From Alginatibacterium sediminis (GTDB taxonomy: Bacteria; Pseudomonadota; Gammaproteobacteria; Enterobacterales; Celerinatantimonadaceae), in contig NZ_RAQO01000005.1 of NCBI RefSeq assembly GCF_003610775.1, forward strand, positions 463,965 to 527,964: a stretch of DNA of 64,000 bases, given 5' to 3'. Both the position numbers and the translations under genes were made by a program. The notes below the pieces were generated by a model. The model searched no databases. It was not told the DNA's origin and was given only the letters and a program-made list of their open reading frames with translations. Of the stretch, positions 41,920 through 51,489 are shown piece after piece. How positions within the stretch are numbered: the first letter of the stretch is position 1; every line of letters starts with the position of its first letter.

Positions 41920-42022
41920 AATCATTCCTCGATTGGCAAAAAAATGTAATAAAATTACAATATTTATAGATCAGAACTGGCTTTTTAGCTCATTTCCAAC
42001 TGGTGCTAAAAGTATACAACAA

Positions 42023-42036
42023 TTGACCTTGATCAA
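42023..42036. promoter_or_regulatory. FNR box upstream of grcA
   Basis: TTGACCTTGATCAA matches TTGAT-N4-ATCAA at 9 of 10 defined positions. Placed 104 bp before the grcA start, as expected for anaerobic activation, which is established for grcA in enterics. Confidence 0.75.
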
Positions 42037-42256
42037 TTAATGGTTTTTAGCAATAGACCTATTTTTTTAGTGGTTTTTGAATGGATGGTTAAATTGGTTG
42101 CCAAGCTGTAACGTAATGTGTGTGGATGTGGACAAAATCATGTAAAATTTAGAGGTTGAAAGCGATCTAGTTCAATCCATTGTCATTATTAATCACTTAT
42201 AATTAAATCAGATTCATATTTAACTAAACTACAATTGCATCGTTCAAGGAGCGCTA

Positions 42257-42805
42257 ATGTTACAAAGCATTCACGAAGATCACGTTAACATATCCAAACT
42301 GTTGCGAGTATTGGAGCAAAAACTGGAAGCAATTCGCGGTGAGCGAGCAGTAAAGTACAAATTGATTCTGGATATCATTACTTACTTACAAGAGTATGCC
42401 GATCGCTATCACCACCCTAAAGAAGATTTAATTTACGACTACTATGTGAAATATCGCCTAGTCGGAGAAGACTTAGCTAACAAATTAAAGCTACAACATT
42501 CAGAACTTCATGATATTACCGAGGAGCTTCGCGACACAGTTGAAGTTATTTTGTTGGATGCGGTAGTACCCTTAGATCAATTTGCAGACCGTTTGGAGGC
42601 TTTTGTTAAAGCTCAGTGGGCGCATTTGAACTATGAAGAAGAAGAAGTTTTTCCAATGTTGAAAAAGAACCTAACCGAAGACGACTGGAGAAATCTAGAA
42701 CAGAATTGGCAACATGGAAACTACGAAGATCCGCTGTTTGGGCATCAAGTACAAGCTCAATATCGCTCTCTATCAGACCGCATCGAGAAATCTGACTCCA
42801 AGTAG
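42257..42805 (+). CDS. Hemerythrin-domain protein
   Basis: A 182-residue cytoplasmic HHE protein. Iron-ligand positions are visible in SIHEDHVNI, DRYHHPKEDLIYDY, LQHSELH and AHLNYEEEEVFP, the H...HxxxE...H...HxxxxE pattern. Family roles include oxygen, nitric oxide and iron-cluster stress handling (YtfE group); the fatty tail region of YtfE is absent. Starts ATG 42257 after AAGGAGC. It is divergent from grcA, whose FNR box lies in the shared 337-bp gap, so anaerobic control is possible. Confidence 0.85.
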   Translation: MLQSIHEDHVNISKLLRVLEQKLEAIRGERAVKYKLILDIITYLQEYADRYHHPKEDLIYDYYVKYRLVGEDLANKLKLQHSELHDITEELRDTVEVILLDAVVPLDQFADRLEAFVKAQWAHLNYEEEEVFPMLKKNLTEDDWRNLEQNWQHGNYEDPLFGHQVQAQYRSLSDRIEKSDSK

Positions 42806-42830
42806 TTTTTACCTAAGCCTAAAATAACAA

Positions 42831-42853
42831 AACCCAGCCGAAGCTGGGTTTTT
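42831..42853. terminator. Terminator between hemerythrin and DUF3545 genes
   Basis: AACCCAGC-CGAA-GCTGGGTT followed by TTT. It sits 25 bp after the hemerythrin stop and 3 bp beyond the convergent DUF3545 stop; the A run upstream lets it work both ways. Confidence 0.85.
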
Positions 42854-42856
42854 CAC

Positions 42857-43027
42857 TTAGTATTCGAACTCTTCCGAGAGCGAGTAGTTAAAATCGATAC
42901 TTTGTAGTTCTTCCTCTAAGCGAATACGGTCTTTAATGGCTTCAATTTCACGCCACTTGCGTTTCTTGTTAGCGCCTTTACTACCTTTTGTTGTAGATTC
43001 AACATTTTCAAAGCTTACCTGATCCAT
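42857..43027 (-). CDS. DUF3545 family small protein
   Basis: A 56-residue protein read from the minus strand: basic KGANKKRKWREIEAIKDR, then RLEEELQSIDFNYSLSEEFE. KRKWREIEAI is the DUF3545 hallmark. Function unknown, common in Vibrio and Alteromonadales. AAGGAGA precedes the ATG at 43027. It converges on the hemerythrin gene. Confidence 0.8.
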   Translation of the reverse strand: MDQVSFENVESTTKGSKGANKKRKWREIEAIKDRIRLEEELQSIDFNYSLSEEFEY

Positions 43028-43280
43028 GGCTATCTCCTTACTGTTGTTGGCACAGCTATAAACCCCTGCTGCGACTATTGATAAGTACCATAAACATATT
43101 CAAAGTAAAATATTTTTGTTTCATTTTTGTTATATGGTTGCCATTGAGCGGGTTTTTTTGGTTTAAGATTAAACAATTCGACTATTTAGTAGCCGAGCGT
43201 TTGCTGTTGACTGCTAAAATGAGCTTAATCAGTCTATAATCCGCTGCGAAAAATTCATTCGAAAATAAATGGGAACCTTT

Positions 43281-44690
43281 ATGAGTTCAATAATTGACTG
43301 GGTCAATAATCTCTTGTGGGGAAATCTGCTGATATTTTTGCTAATCGGAACGGGTTTGCTTTTTACCGTCCGCACTGGCTTTATTCAGTTTCGCCACTTT
43401 GGCCATATGTTCAAAGTCATGAAATCTAGCCGTAAAACGGACTCAAGCGGTATTTCTTCTTTTCAAGCACTGTGCACGAGTTTGGCAGCTCGGGTTGGAA
43501 CCGGTAACTTAGCTGGTGTTGCGATTGCGGTTACACTCGGAGGTCCAGGAGCGGTCTTCTGGATGTGGTTAATCGCTATTTTGGGTATGGCAACAAGTTT
43601 TGCTGAAAGCTCATTAGCTCAATTGTATAAAACCACGGATGATGATGGTAACTATCGTGGGGGGCCTTCTTACTATATGGAGAAAGGTCTCGGTAAACGA
43701 TGGATGGGGGTTTTGTTTTCTGTTTTCTTGATAGTGGCTTTTGGTTTGGTATTCAACGCCATCCAAGCTAACTCAATTGCGGGTGCAATCCATGAAGCCT
43801 TTGGTGTCGAGAAGTGGATTGTTGGTATTGTTGTCGTAATCGCGAGTGCTTTGGTTATATTTGGTGGCATTAAAGGGATTGCTCGTTTCGCTGAAGTAGT
43901 TGTACCTATTATGGCCTTAGCCTACGTTTTAGTGGCTCTAGCTGTCATTATTATGAATATTAGTGAGATCCCAGCAGTCTTCGCGTTGATATTCAAATCG
44001 GCTTTTGGCTTCCATGAGGCTGGTGCAGGGGCTGTTGGAGCGGCAATGATGCAAGGCATCAAACGTGGTCTATTTAGTAACGAAGCAGGAATGGGTAGTG
44101 CTCCGAACGCCGCCGCTACTGCCACGCCTTATCCACCACACCCAGCTTCTCAAGGTTATGTACAAATGTTGGGCGTATTTGTGGATACAATTGTTATTTG
44201 TACCGCGACGGCTGCAATAATTTTGTTGAGCTATGATCAAGGTCTTACCGGTGACGGTATTGCATTGACTCAGCAGGCCTTAAGTCTTCAAGTTGGTTCA
44301 TGGGGTAGTGCGTTTGTGGGGATTGCGATAATTTTCTTCGCATTCACATCAATCGTAGGTAACTATTCCTATGCTGAAACCAATCTTATTTTCCTAGAAC
44401 ATAATCATAAAGCCGGCTTACTGTTTTTCCGTCTCGCAGTTCTAGGGATGGTGATGTTTGGCGCGCTCGTTAAAATTGATGTAATTTGGAATATGGCTGA
44501 TGTCTCTATGGGGATGATGGCAATTATCAACTTAGTAGCTATTCTTATGCTGTCTGGGGTGGTGGTTAAAATTGCGAAAGATTACAACCAGCAATTGGAT
44601 AAAGGTCAAGTTCCGCATTTTAATGCGGCTGATTATCCAGAGTTGGACTCTCAAATTGAGAGTGATATTTGGAACAAAAAGCCCGAATAA
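43281..44690 (+). CDS. Sodium:alanine/glycine symporter (AGCS family)
   Basis: A 469-residue inner-membrane symporter with about 11 helices. Family motifs are FQALCTSLAARVGTGNLAGV and GGPGAVFWMWLIAILGMATS near the N terminus, GGPSYYMEKGLGKRW, and NEAGMGSAPNAAATA. It imports alanine or glycine with sodium. ATG 43281 is chosen because GGGAA precedes it; the ATG at 43269 adds four residues and has no ribosome site. Confidence 0.9.
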   Translation: MSSIIDWVNNLLWGNLLIFLLIGTGLLFTVRTGFIQFRHFGHMFKVMKSSRKTDSSGISSFQALCTSLAARVGTGNLAGVAIAVTLGGPGAVFWMWLIAILGMATSFAESSLAQLYKTTDDDGNYRGGPSYYMEKGLGKRWMGVLFSVFLIVAFGLVFNAIQANSIAGAIHEAFGVEKWIVGIVVVIASALVIFGGIKGIARFAEVVVPIMALAYVLVALAVIIMNISEIPAVFALIFKSAFGFHEAGAGAVGAAMMQGIKRGLFSNEAGMGSAPNAAATATPYPPHPASQGYVQMLGVFVDTIVICTATAAIILLSYDQGLTGDGIALTQQALSLQVGSWGSAFVGIAIIFFAFTSIVGNYSYAETNLIFLEHNHKAGLLFFRLAVLGMVMFGALVKIDVIWNMADVSMGMMAIINLVAILMLSGVVVKIAKDYNQQLDKGQVPHFNAADYPELDSQIESDIWNKKPE

Positions 44691-44710
44691 ACATAATTTG
44701 AGTGGATTAA

Positions 44711-44739
44711 AAATGCGGCTGTTGAGCCGCATTTTTTTT
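44711..44739 (+). terminator. Terminator after the alanine symporter
   Basis: AAATGCGGCT-GTTG-AGCCGCATTT followed by TTTTT; 21 bp after the stop. The convergent ruvX gene ends 18 bp beyond. Confidence 0.9.
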
Positions 44740-44756
44740 GTTTACAAAGCCTTAAT

Positions 44757-45188
44757 TCAGGTGCTTTGCTCGCGGCACCAGCTTTCCAAGATAATGCAGG
44801 CAGAGCCACTGTCGATGGCACCCTTTTGTAAACCCCTAAAGCCTTTTTTATCAAAGAGCCGTTGTTTGGTGTCTACCGTGGTAAGGCGTTCATCTTGCCA
44901 AACGATAGGCAAACCAAAACGGCCATGAATACGATTGCCGAACTTACGTGCCCTTAGGGTAAGCTCTTGCTCGCTTCCATCCATGTTCAGCGGCAGGCCG
45001 ACGATGACAAGGTCAGGTAACCATTGTTCAAATACGCTAGCTAAGTCATCCCAATTTGGAATGCCATCTTTGGCTTTAATCGCATTTAGGGGACTAGCAC
45101 TGCCCACAAGCTCTTGCCCAACGGCGACGCCAATACTTTGAGTACCGAAGTCAAAAGCCAACAGCTGTCGCTCTCCTAGTTTAGCCAT
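44757..45188 (-). CDS. ruvX: Holliday junction resolvase-like YqgF/RuvX
   Basis: A 143-residue RNase H-fold nuclease implicated in 16S rRNA 5' processing. Visible are [16 protein letters not shown] with the first catalytic Asp, [15 protein letters not shown], and [13 protein letters not shown] 45188 overlaps the yqgE stop (TAATG), showing coupling; an in-frame start at 45221 would lie within yqgE. Last gene of rsmE-gshB-yqgE-ruvX. Confidence 0.93.
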   Translation of the reverse strand: MAKLGERQLLAFDFGTQSIGVAVGQELVGSASPLNAIKAKDGIPNWDDLASVFEQWLPDLVIVGLPLNMDGSEQELTLRARKFGNRIHGRFGLPIVWQDERLTTVDTKQRLFDKKGFRGLQKGAIDSGSACIILESWCREQST

Positions 45189-45760
45189 TAGGCATGTCCC
45201 ACTTGAGACGACAATTGCCATACATCAACACCTAGCAACTGAGCGGCACTCTCCCAGCGTTTATGTACCGGTTCTTTAAATATCAAATCAGCTGAAGCAG
45301 GTAGGGTAAGCCATGCGTTATCGATGATTTCTTGTTCCAGCTGGCCTGCCTCCCAGCCGGAATAACCCAAGGCCACAATATAGTGTTCAGGCTGATCAAA
45401 AGTGCCCAAAGTTTGTAGAACGTCTTTTGAAGTGGTAACCATTAACTGCTTATTCAAACTCAGTGAACTGTTAAAGCCTTCTTTTGGTGAATGCAGAACA
45501 AAACCGCGCTCTTGGGCGATAGGACCGCCTTGGAACACAATTTGTTCCATATCTACACTATCGTTAATCGCAGCGCTTTGTTCCATTTCTACTTGTTCTA
45601 GTAGTGACTTCAATGAAAGATTAACCGGGATATTAACGACTAGACCCATCGCTCCTTGGTCATTGTGCTCGCAAATATAGATGAGCGAACGATTAAAAAA
45701 GGAGTCATCAAGACTAGGCATCGCTAGCAAAAAATGGTCCTGAAGCGATTGCATTTCCAT
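45188..45760 (-). CDS. yqgE: YqgE/AlgH family protein
   Basis: A 190-residue protein of the UPF0301 family: [51 protein letters not shown] and [13 protein letters not shown]. Exact function unknown, linked by context to RuvX and glutathione synthetase. The start is 2 bp after the gshB stop. Confidence 0.93.
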   Translation of the reverse strand: MEMQSLQDHFLLAMPSLDDSFFNRSLIYICEHNDQGAMGLVVNIPVNLSLKSLLEQVEMEQSAAINDSVDMEQIVFQGGPIAQERGFVLHSPKEGFNSSLSLNKQLMVTTSKDVLQTLGTFDQPEHYIVALGYSGWEAGQLEQEIIDNAWLTLPASADLIFKEPVHKRWESAAQLLGVDVWQLSSQVGHA

Positions 45761-45762
45761 AA

Positions 45763-46716
45763 TTAGGCCTCTTGAATTCTTCGCTCAATAGCGTCCATAA
45801 GCTGGCCAGAAATATTAATATCATAAGCAGCTTCAATTTCCCGAATACAGGTTGGGCTTGTCACGTTGATTTCGGTGACTTTGTCGCCTATGACATCAAG
45901 ACCAACAAAGATAAGCCCTTTTTCTTTTAGCGTAGGCGCAATAGATCGCGCGATTTTCCAATCTGATTCGCTTAAGGGGCGCGCTTCACCGCGTCCGCCA
46001 GCTGCTAAATTCCCTCGGGTTTCTTTACCTTGAGGAATGCGAGCTAAGCAGTATGGCATTGGCTCTCCATCGACGATTAATATCCGTTTATCACCATCTT
46101 TTATCTGGGCTAGATAGTTTTGGACCATGGCGTAACGAGAACCGTGTTCGGTTAGCGTTTCTAAGACAACACCAACGTTTGGGTCTTCTGGTTTGAGGCG
46201 AAAAATCGAGGCGCCGCCCATACCGTCAAGAGGTTTGATTATGACGTCTTGGTGCTTTTCATAAAAAGCACGAATCCGCGGCATATCGCGAGTGACTAAG
46301 GTGGTGGCAGTGTGCTCTGCAAACCAAGCCGTAAATAGCTTTTCATTGGCATCGCGAAGGCTCTGTGGTTTGTTGACGATTAAGCAACCTTCGGCTTCGG
46401 CGCGCTCTAACATATAAGTTGCGTAGATAAACTCCGTATCAAAAGGAGGATCTTTACGCATCAAGATAACCTGCAGATCGCCCAAGGCTATGTCTTGCGC
46501 GGTCTCGAGTTGATACCATTGGTCAGGGTTTTGTTCTACCGAAAGCTTACTTGCACTGGCCCGAGCTTGACCGTCGATTAAGTATAAATCGCTCATTTCC
46601 ATATAATATAGCTCGTAGCCACGCGCTTGCGCTTCAAGAAGCATAGCGAAACTAGAGTCTTTCTTAATGTTTATTTGCGAGATGGGGTCCATCACGATGC
46701 CAAGTTTAATCGCCAT
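45763..46716 (-). CDS. gshB: Glutathione synthetase
   Basis: A 317-residue ATP-grasp enzyme joining gamma-glutamylcysteine and glycine. Visible are LGIVMDPISQINIKKDSSFA, MRKDPPFDTEFIYATY, KPLDGMGGASIFR, GNLAAGGRGEARPL and the C-terminal EINVTSPTCIREIE with metal ligands. Full family length. The start directly follows the rsmE stop codon with no spacer. Confidence 0.95.
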   Translation of the reverse strand: MAIKLGIVMDPISQINIKKDSSFAMLLEAQARGYELYYMEMSDLYLIDGQARASASKLSVEQNPDQWYQLETAQDIALGDLQVILMRKDPPFDTEFIYATYMLERAEAEGCLIVNKPQSLRDANEKLFTAWFAEHTATTLVTRDMPRIRAFYEKHQDVIIKPLDGMGGASIFRLKPEDPNVGVVLETLTEHGSRYAMVQNYLAQIKDGDKRILIVDGEPMPYCLARIPQGKETRGNLAAGGRGEARPLSESDWKIARSIAPTLKEKGLIFVGLDVIGDKVTEINVTSPTCIREIEAAYDINISGQLMDAIERRIQEA

Positions 46717-47448
46717 TTAACTTAAATCTCCAAAGTAGCACTGTAGGGCTGTAATCGCGCTTAATGCAGCGGTTTCGGTGCGCAGTACGCGCGGTCCCAA
46801 TTGAGTTTCGATAAAACCAAAACTTGAACACATTGCAATTTCCTCATCATTTAATCCGCCTTCAGGGCCAATTAAGAGGTTTACACCTTGCGTCGGTGTT
46901 GGCAGGGTTTTAATTGTATATGGGGCTTTTGGATGCAAATTCAACTTCATTGCATCGCTTGGTTCTCGAGACCATTGCTCCAATGTACAGGGCTGATGGA
47001 TTTTTGGTACGTGACTGCGGCCACTTTGCTCACAAGCTGCAATCGCTATTTTTTGCCATTGTTGGACTTTTTTCTGCATCCGCTGCGGATTCAGCTTAAC
47101 GCCACAACGTTCGCTAGTCAGTGGCGTGATTTGATTCACACCTAGCTCGACCGCCTTTTGTATGGTGAACTCCATTTTCTCACCGCGCGAAATCACTTGT
47201 CCTAAATGGATAGCTAAGGGACTTTCATTGTGTTTGAGACTTTGTGTGCGGATTTCTACGCTAACATTTTTCTTGTCAATCGCTGTTATTGGAGCTGTGT
47301 ATTCACAGCCATCGCCATTGAATAGCGTGAGTTCTTGCCCGATTTGTATGCGCAATACTCGTGACACATGACCGGCGGCATCGGAGTCCAAGTGGACAGT
47401 ATCGCCGATATTTAGTTCGGCATCTTGAAATATTCGAATTTCTCGCAT
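46717..47448 (-). CDS. rsmE: 16S rRNA m3U1498 methyltransferase
   Basis: A 243-residue SPOUT methyltransferase. It has an N-terminal PUA-like part (HVSRVLRIQIGQELTLFNGD) and a C-terminal knot with LLIGPEGGLNDEEI and LGPRVLRTETA, the SAM-binding signature. First gene of the four-gene unit. Confidence 0.95.
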   Translation of the reverse strand: MREIRIFQDAELNIGDTVHLDSDAAGHVSRVLRIQIGQELTLFNGDGCEYTAPITAIDKKNVSVEIRTQSLKHNESPLAIHLGQVISRGEKMEFTIQKAVELGVNQITPLTSERCGVKLNPQRMQKKVQQWQKIAIAACEQSGRSHVPKIHQPCTLEQWSREPSDAMKLNLHPKAPYTIKTLPTPTQGVNLLIGPEGGLNDEEIAMCSSFGFIETQLGPRVLRTETAALSAITALQCYFGDLS

Positions 47449-47692
47449 TTGCTTTTATAGTTGCGGCTTTTAGGCAGGATAACAAAGCTATCAATGGGTT
47501 CAAGCAGATTAAGCATGGATAGGCCATAACTTATATTTGGTAGCACTCTAAACAACTGCATTAGCTATTTGTTCGATTAAACTAAACTTTCGATTTGAAT
47601 TATGTACACTTTTCAATTTCACGGTGTTACTCTTGCGCGCCTACAAGCAAGTGAAAATGATTTTCTAGCTTTATCGCTTATATGGACACCTT

Positions 47693-47911
47693 ATGTCTGC
47701 AAATCAATCTAAACACCAAAACTGCAGTAATCGCGGGGGACGTCGCGATGGCTGTGGTCGTAAACCCGGTGTAAAAACCCAACCAATCCGCCTACCTCAG
47801 TGGCTCATTGAGCAACTGTCTGAGCAAGGGGATGCCCGAGAGCTTATTGTGCAAGCTTGCGTCAGCCACTACCAACTGTGTACAGATCCCTCTGGAGACG
47901 CACATGACTAA
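47693..47911 (+). CDS. Small basic protein before the ABC exporter
   Basis: A 72-residue protein, not recognised. Cys/Gly/Arg-rich N terminus (NCSNRGGRRDGCGRKPGVKT), then a short ribbon-like or helical part (QPIRLPQWLIEQLSEQGDAR). The PIRLPxWLxxxL pattern resembles ribbon-helix-helix type peptides. It overlaps the first ABC gene by 8 bp, suggesting coupled translation. No strong ribosome site before its ATG. Confidence 0.5.
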   Translation: MSANQSKHQNCSNRGGRRDGCGRKPGVKTQPIRLPQWLIEQLSEQGDARELIVQACVSHYQLCTDPSGDAHD

Positions 47912-49670
47912 GCGAGAGTTTGTTGGGCATTACTTTTGGTTGAATCGTTATTCGTATTTATTTGCGATGGTTTTGATACTGATCGTGAGCTGGTTGCAGG
48001 TTGAAATCCCACGACATATTCAAATGGCGATAGACTTACTTAATGAATCAAGCCCTTTGGCACATACAACTTTGGTTGGTCATGTACAGTGGGTCATCGG
48101 CTTTGCATTACTGATGACAGTGCTTAGAATTCTATCGCGTATGTATGCGTTGAATCCAGGGCGGATTACAGAGGCAGCTTTGAAGAACGACCTGTTTCAT
48201 CGCCTCAATCGACTACCAACGAGTTTTCATCAGAAATTTGCGAGTGGACGGTTAATTTCAATCATTAATAACGACCTCAATGGCATACGCTTATTTTATG
48301 GGGTTGGCTTTCTACAGTTGTTCAATATTGTTTTTGCACTATCGCTGACACCAGTGTGGATGTATCGGATATCCCCTGTATTAACCTTATACACGGCAAT
48401 TCCTATTAGCATTGCTTTTGTCATCTTTTTTCTCGGATTTAGAAAGATGCGCGTGCTACATGTACAGCGCTTGCAACGTTTGCAAGATCTTAGCGAACAA
48501 TTGATGAACGATTTGTCAGGCATTGATGTGATTAAAGCGCAAAATATGGGTGAATGGGTACAGCAAAAAACGCAAACCATTAATCAACGATTACTTGAAA
48601 CCACCTTGAAGATCGCGAAAATCCAAACTTTTGTCATCCCTGTGCTTGATTACGCAAACCATCTAATGAAAGTGGTAATTTTAGGTTTTGGTGGATACAT
48701 GTTGCTCAGAAGTGAGCTCAGTATTGGTCAGATCACTGCCTTTCTATCGTACTCTGTATTGCTAGCCTTACCACTGATGCATCTTGGCCGGATAGTAACT
48801 GTATTTCAGATGGGGATGGTGAGCATCGATAGTGTGCTTAGTATTTTAAATCAGGACATCCCTAGTCGGGACACTGACAGCGAAGCTAAACCAAGTCCTT
48901 TATCGAAAGGTGCAAGCTTGCAGGTGAAGAATTTAAATTACCGCTATGCTGGCGCAACTATTGATGCACTTAGTCAGGTAAGTTTTACCCTCGACTTCGG
49001 TAAAAAGCTTGGGATCTTGGGTGAAATTGGTAGTGGTAAATCGACCTTGGTCAATTGTCTAAACCATTATCTAGAGGTGGAGTCTGGGCACATTTTTTGG
49101 GGGGATAGTGATATGGCAACGACGCCCCTGTCCCATTGGCGAAAGCACATCCGAACCGTAACTCAGGATCCTTACTTATTCTCCGATAGTATCAGTGAGA
49201 ACGTTAAGTTTGGGGCTTCATCTCGTGGATTTGAAAGCGACGATTCGAAAATCGACAAAGTTTTATCCTTGAGTCAGTTAGGAGACGACTTGAGTCGTTT
49301 TTCTCAAGGCAAGCATACTGTCGTCGGCGAAAAAGGCATTATGTTATCGGGTGGTCAAAAACAACGTTTGAGTATCGCGCGCGCACTGTTAACGCCATGC
49401 GATCTTTTAGTCTTTGACAATGTACTGAGCGCCGTCGACTACGAAACTGAGCGTCAAATTTTAAGTGGAATGTTTGAGAGAATACAAGGGCAGAGCGTCA
49501 TCGTGGTTTCGCATAGGGTTAGTGCGCTGGAACAAATGGACGAGATATTGGTGTTAAAGCAAGGACAAATTATTGCTCGTGGCACCCATACTCAACTACT
49601 AGCAACTAGCGATTACTATCGACAAACATGGTTGTTACAGCAACATGAAACCGAGGTGCAAAGTGCTTAA
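47904..49670 (+). CDS. ABC exporter half, MdlA-like
   Basis: A 588-residue half-transporter: six-helix membrane domain, then an ATPase with Walker A GEIGSGKST, signature LSGGQKQRLSIARAL and Walker B LLVFDNVLSAVD. The residue after the Walker B Asp is Asn, not the catalytic Glu, so its own site is degenerate. It should pair with the next gene in a heterodimer, as in MdlAB. ATG 47904 is chosen for its GGAGA site; the frame upstream overlaps the small gene. Confidence 0.85.
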   Translation: MTKREFVGHYFWLNRYSYLFAMVLILIVSWLQVEIPRHIQMAIDLLNESSPLAHTTLVGHVQWVIGFALLMTVLRILSRMYALNPGRITEAALKNDLFHRLNRLPTSFHQKFASGRLISIINNDLNGIRLFYGVGFLQLFNIVFALSLTPVWMYRISPVLTLYTAIPISIAFVIFFLGFRKMRVLHVQRLQRLQDLSEQLMNDLSGIDVIKAQNMGEWVQQKTQTINQRLLETTLKIAKIQTFVIPVLDYANHLMKVVILGFGGYMLLRSELSIGQITAFLSYSVLLALPLMHLGRIVTVFQMGMVSIDSVLSILNQDIPSRDTDSEAKPSPLSKGASLQVKNLNYRYAGATIDALSQVSFTLDFGKKLGILGEIGSGKSTLVNCLNHYLEVESGHIFWGDSDMATTPLSHWRKHIRTVTQDPYLFSDSISENVKFGASSRGFESDDSKIDKVLSLSQLGDDLSRFSQGKHTVVGEKGIMLSGGQKQRLSIARALLTPCDLLVFDNVLSAVDYETERQILSGMFERIQGQSVIVVSHRVSALEQMDEILVLKQGQIIARGTHTQLLATSDYYRQTWLLQQHETEVQSA

Positions 49671-51429
49671 ATCTATTGATATCCAATACTTGAAACACTT
49701 CCTTCAGTTTACATCCAAGTATAAGTCCTACACCCGTATCGGATTGATGATGATGCCGATTTCAATTGCTTGTAACTTGGCATTTCCTTGGTTGATTATT
49801 CAAGTGATTGATCAGCATTTGAGCCCCAAACAGTTTGAAGGATTACCTGTCATTATTTTTGCTATGATTTTGGTACTGGTGATTAACTATATTGCAGACG
49901 CTTTTTATAGTTACTATTTGCGAAAAACAGGCAATCTCAGCATTTTTGATATGCGTATGGCGCTAGTGGCCAGAATTTTGAAATTTCCTCGCAGCTACTT
50001 TGATAACACAGCAACGGGTATTACCTTGTCGCGTTTAACTAGTGATCTGGAGACGATTGGTGAGTCCTTTGTTTTAGGAATTCTTGGCTTGGTTAAAGAC
50101 TCACTAAATACGATAGCCATACTCGGACTGATGTTTTTCATAAACTGGCAGCTTACCTTGGTGGTTATTTTGGTGTTTCCGCCGGTCTTGTTATTGACTC
50201 GTTTTGTGCGTAATCGACTACGTGCATTGTATTTGATGACGCGTAGCACCTTGGCCAAAGGGACTGGTTATTTGCAAGAATGCTTACTGGGCGTCAAAAC
50301 AGTCCAGTTGTACGCTGCTCAAACTGAGGTTGAAGAGAAATATCACGGTTTCACTGAGCAATTTAAGCAAGCCCAACTTAAAGTTAATGCCTATGATGCT
50401 GCGCTGTTTTCAATCATTACAGGTATCACGTCAATTACCATCGGTTTATTGATTTGGTATGGTTCTAACGAGGTACTGCAAGGCTTTGTAACCCTCGGCG
50501 TTCTAATTGCATTTATTAATACTCTAGAAAAGATTTTCGTTCCTATTCGAGATTTTAGCTCGCAGATAGCGTCAATTCAGCGCTCCTTTGCTGCCTTTGA
50601 ACATATCGAAGAATTGTTTTCACAAGCTTTAGAAGAAGACAATCGAGTTCTGATTAGTTCAGAAGAGCTAAAAACTAAGCTAATTGATTTTCAGAGTTTG
50701 GAGTTTAAAGAGGTTCGCTTTCGCTACAAGGCTGATGGTCCCTATGTGCTCAATGGTATTAGCTTTAAACTAAAGCAGGGTGAGAAGTTAGCCTTGGTAG
50801 GAACAACGGGTTCGGGCAAGTCGACCATTATTCGCTTGTTGACTAAGTCTTACCTGGATTACGAAGGCAGCATATTGCTCAATGGCATTGAGTTGTCGGC
50901 CATTCCTAAACAGTCCATCAGTCATCTGTTCTCGTTAATGCAGCAAGACGTGTATCTGTTCGATCAAGATGTACAATTTAACATTGCTTTAGACAAACCG
51001 TTGAGTCTGGAGCAAGTGCAAGAGGCAGCGAAATATGTGTATGCACATGAATTTATTCAATCGTTACCTAATCAGTATCAACATCAACTGAAAAGCGGTA
51101 GTAGCCAACTCAGTGCCGGACAGACTCAACTAATTTCATTTGCCCGAGCGGTTGCAAAGGGAAGCCCGTTACTGATGCTAGATGAAGCTACCAGTTCAGT
51201 TGATTCGGTAACTGAAGAACTCATTCAAAATGCCTTGAGTCGATTGTTTAAGGACAAAACAGTAATTGCGATTGCGCATCGCCTAAGTACGATCCGTCAT
51301 TCGGACTTAATTCTTGTGATGGATAAAGGCCGGGTTAGTGAACAAGGTAAACATGCTCAATTATTAGCTTTGGGCGGCGTTTATGCGGGGTTATTACAAG
51401 AACACAAACTTGAAGAAGCCGAACAATAG
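49660..51429 (+). CDS. ABC exporter half, MdlB-like
   Basis: A 589-residue half-transporter with six membrane helices and an ATPase: Walker A GTTGSGKST, Walker B LLMLDEATSSVD with the catalytic Glu, but a degenerate signature LSAGQTQ. With the preceding partner this gives one complete ATP site (its Walker A/B with the partner's LSGGQ) and one dead site. Start GTG 49660 with GAGGTG upstream overlaps the previous stop by 11 bp; ATG 49645 is the alternative. Drug or lipid-like export is presumed. Confidence 0.85.
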   Translation, partial: KVLKSIDIQYLKHFLQFTSKYKSYTRIGLMMMPISIACNLAFPWLIIQVIDQHLSPKQFEGLPVIIFAMILVLVINYIADAFYSYYLRKTGNLSIFDMRMALVARILKFPRSYFDNTATGITLSRLTSDLETIGESFVLGILGLVKDSLNTIAILGLMFFINWQLTLVVILVFPPVLLLTRFVRNRLRALYLMTRSTLAKGTGYLQECLLGVKTVQLYAAQTEVEEKYHGFTEQFKQAQLKVNAYDAALFSIITGITSITIGLLIWYGSNEVLQGFVTLGVLIAFINTLEKIFVPIRDFSSQIASIQRSFAAFEHIEELFSQALEEDNRVLISSEELKTKLIDFQSLEFKEVRFRYKADGPYVLNGISFKLKQGEKLALVGTTGSGKSTIIRLLTKSYLDYEGSILLNGIELSAIPKQSISHLFSLMQQDVYLFDQDVQFNIALDKPLSLEQVQEAAKYVYAHEFIQSLPNQYQHQLKSGSSQLSAGQTQLISFARAVAKGSPLLMLDEATSSVDSVTEELIQNALSRLFKDKTVIAIAHRLSTIRHSDLILVMDKGRVSEQGKHAQLLALGGVYAGLLQEHKLEEAEQ

Positions 51430-51445
51430 TCTGGTTATAGAGATA

Positions 51446-51473
51446 AAAAAAGCCCGTTTTAGCGGGCTTTTTT
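51446..51473. terminator. Bidirectional terminator after the ABC exporter
   Basis: AAAAAAGCCCG-TTTTAG-CGGGCTTTTTT; A and T runs on both arms serve both the exporter operon and the convergent chemoreceptor gene. Confidence 0.92.
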
Positions 51474-51489
51474 GAATTAGTATGACTGA

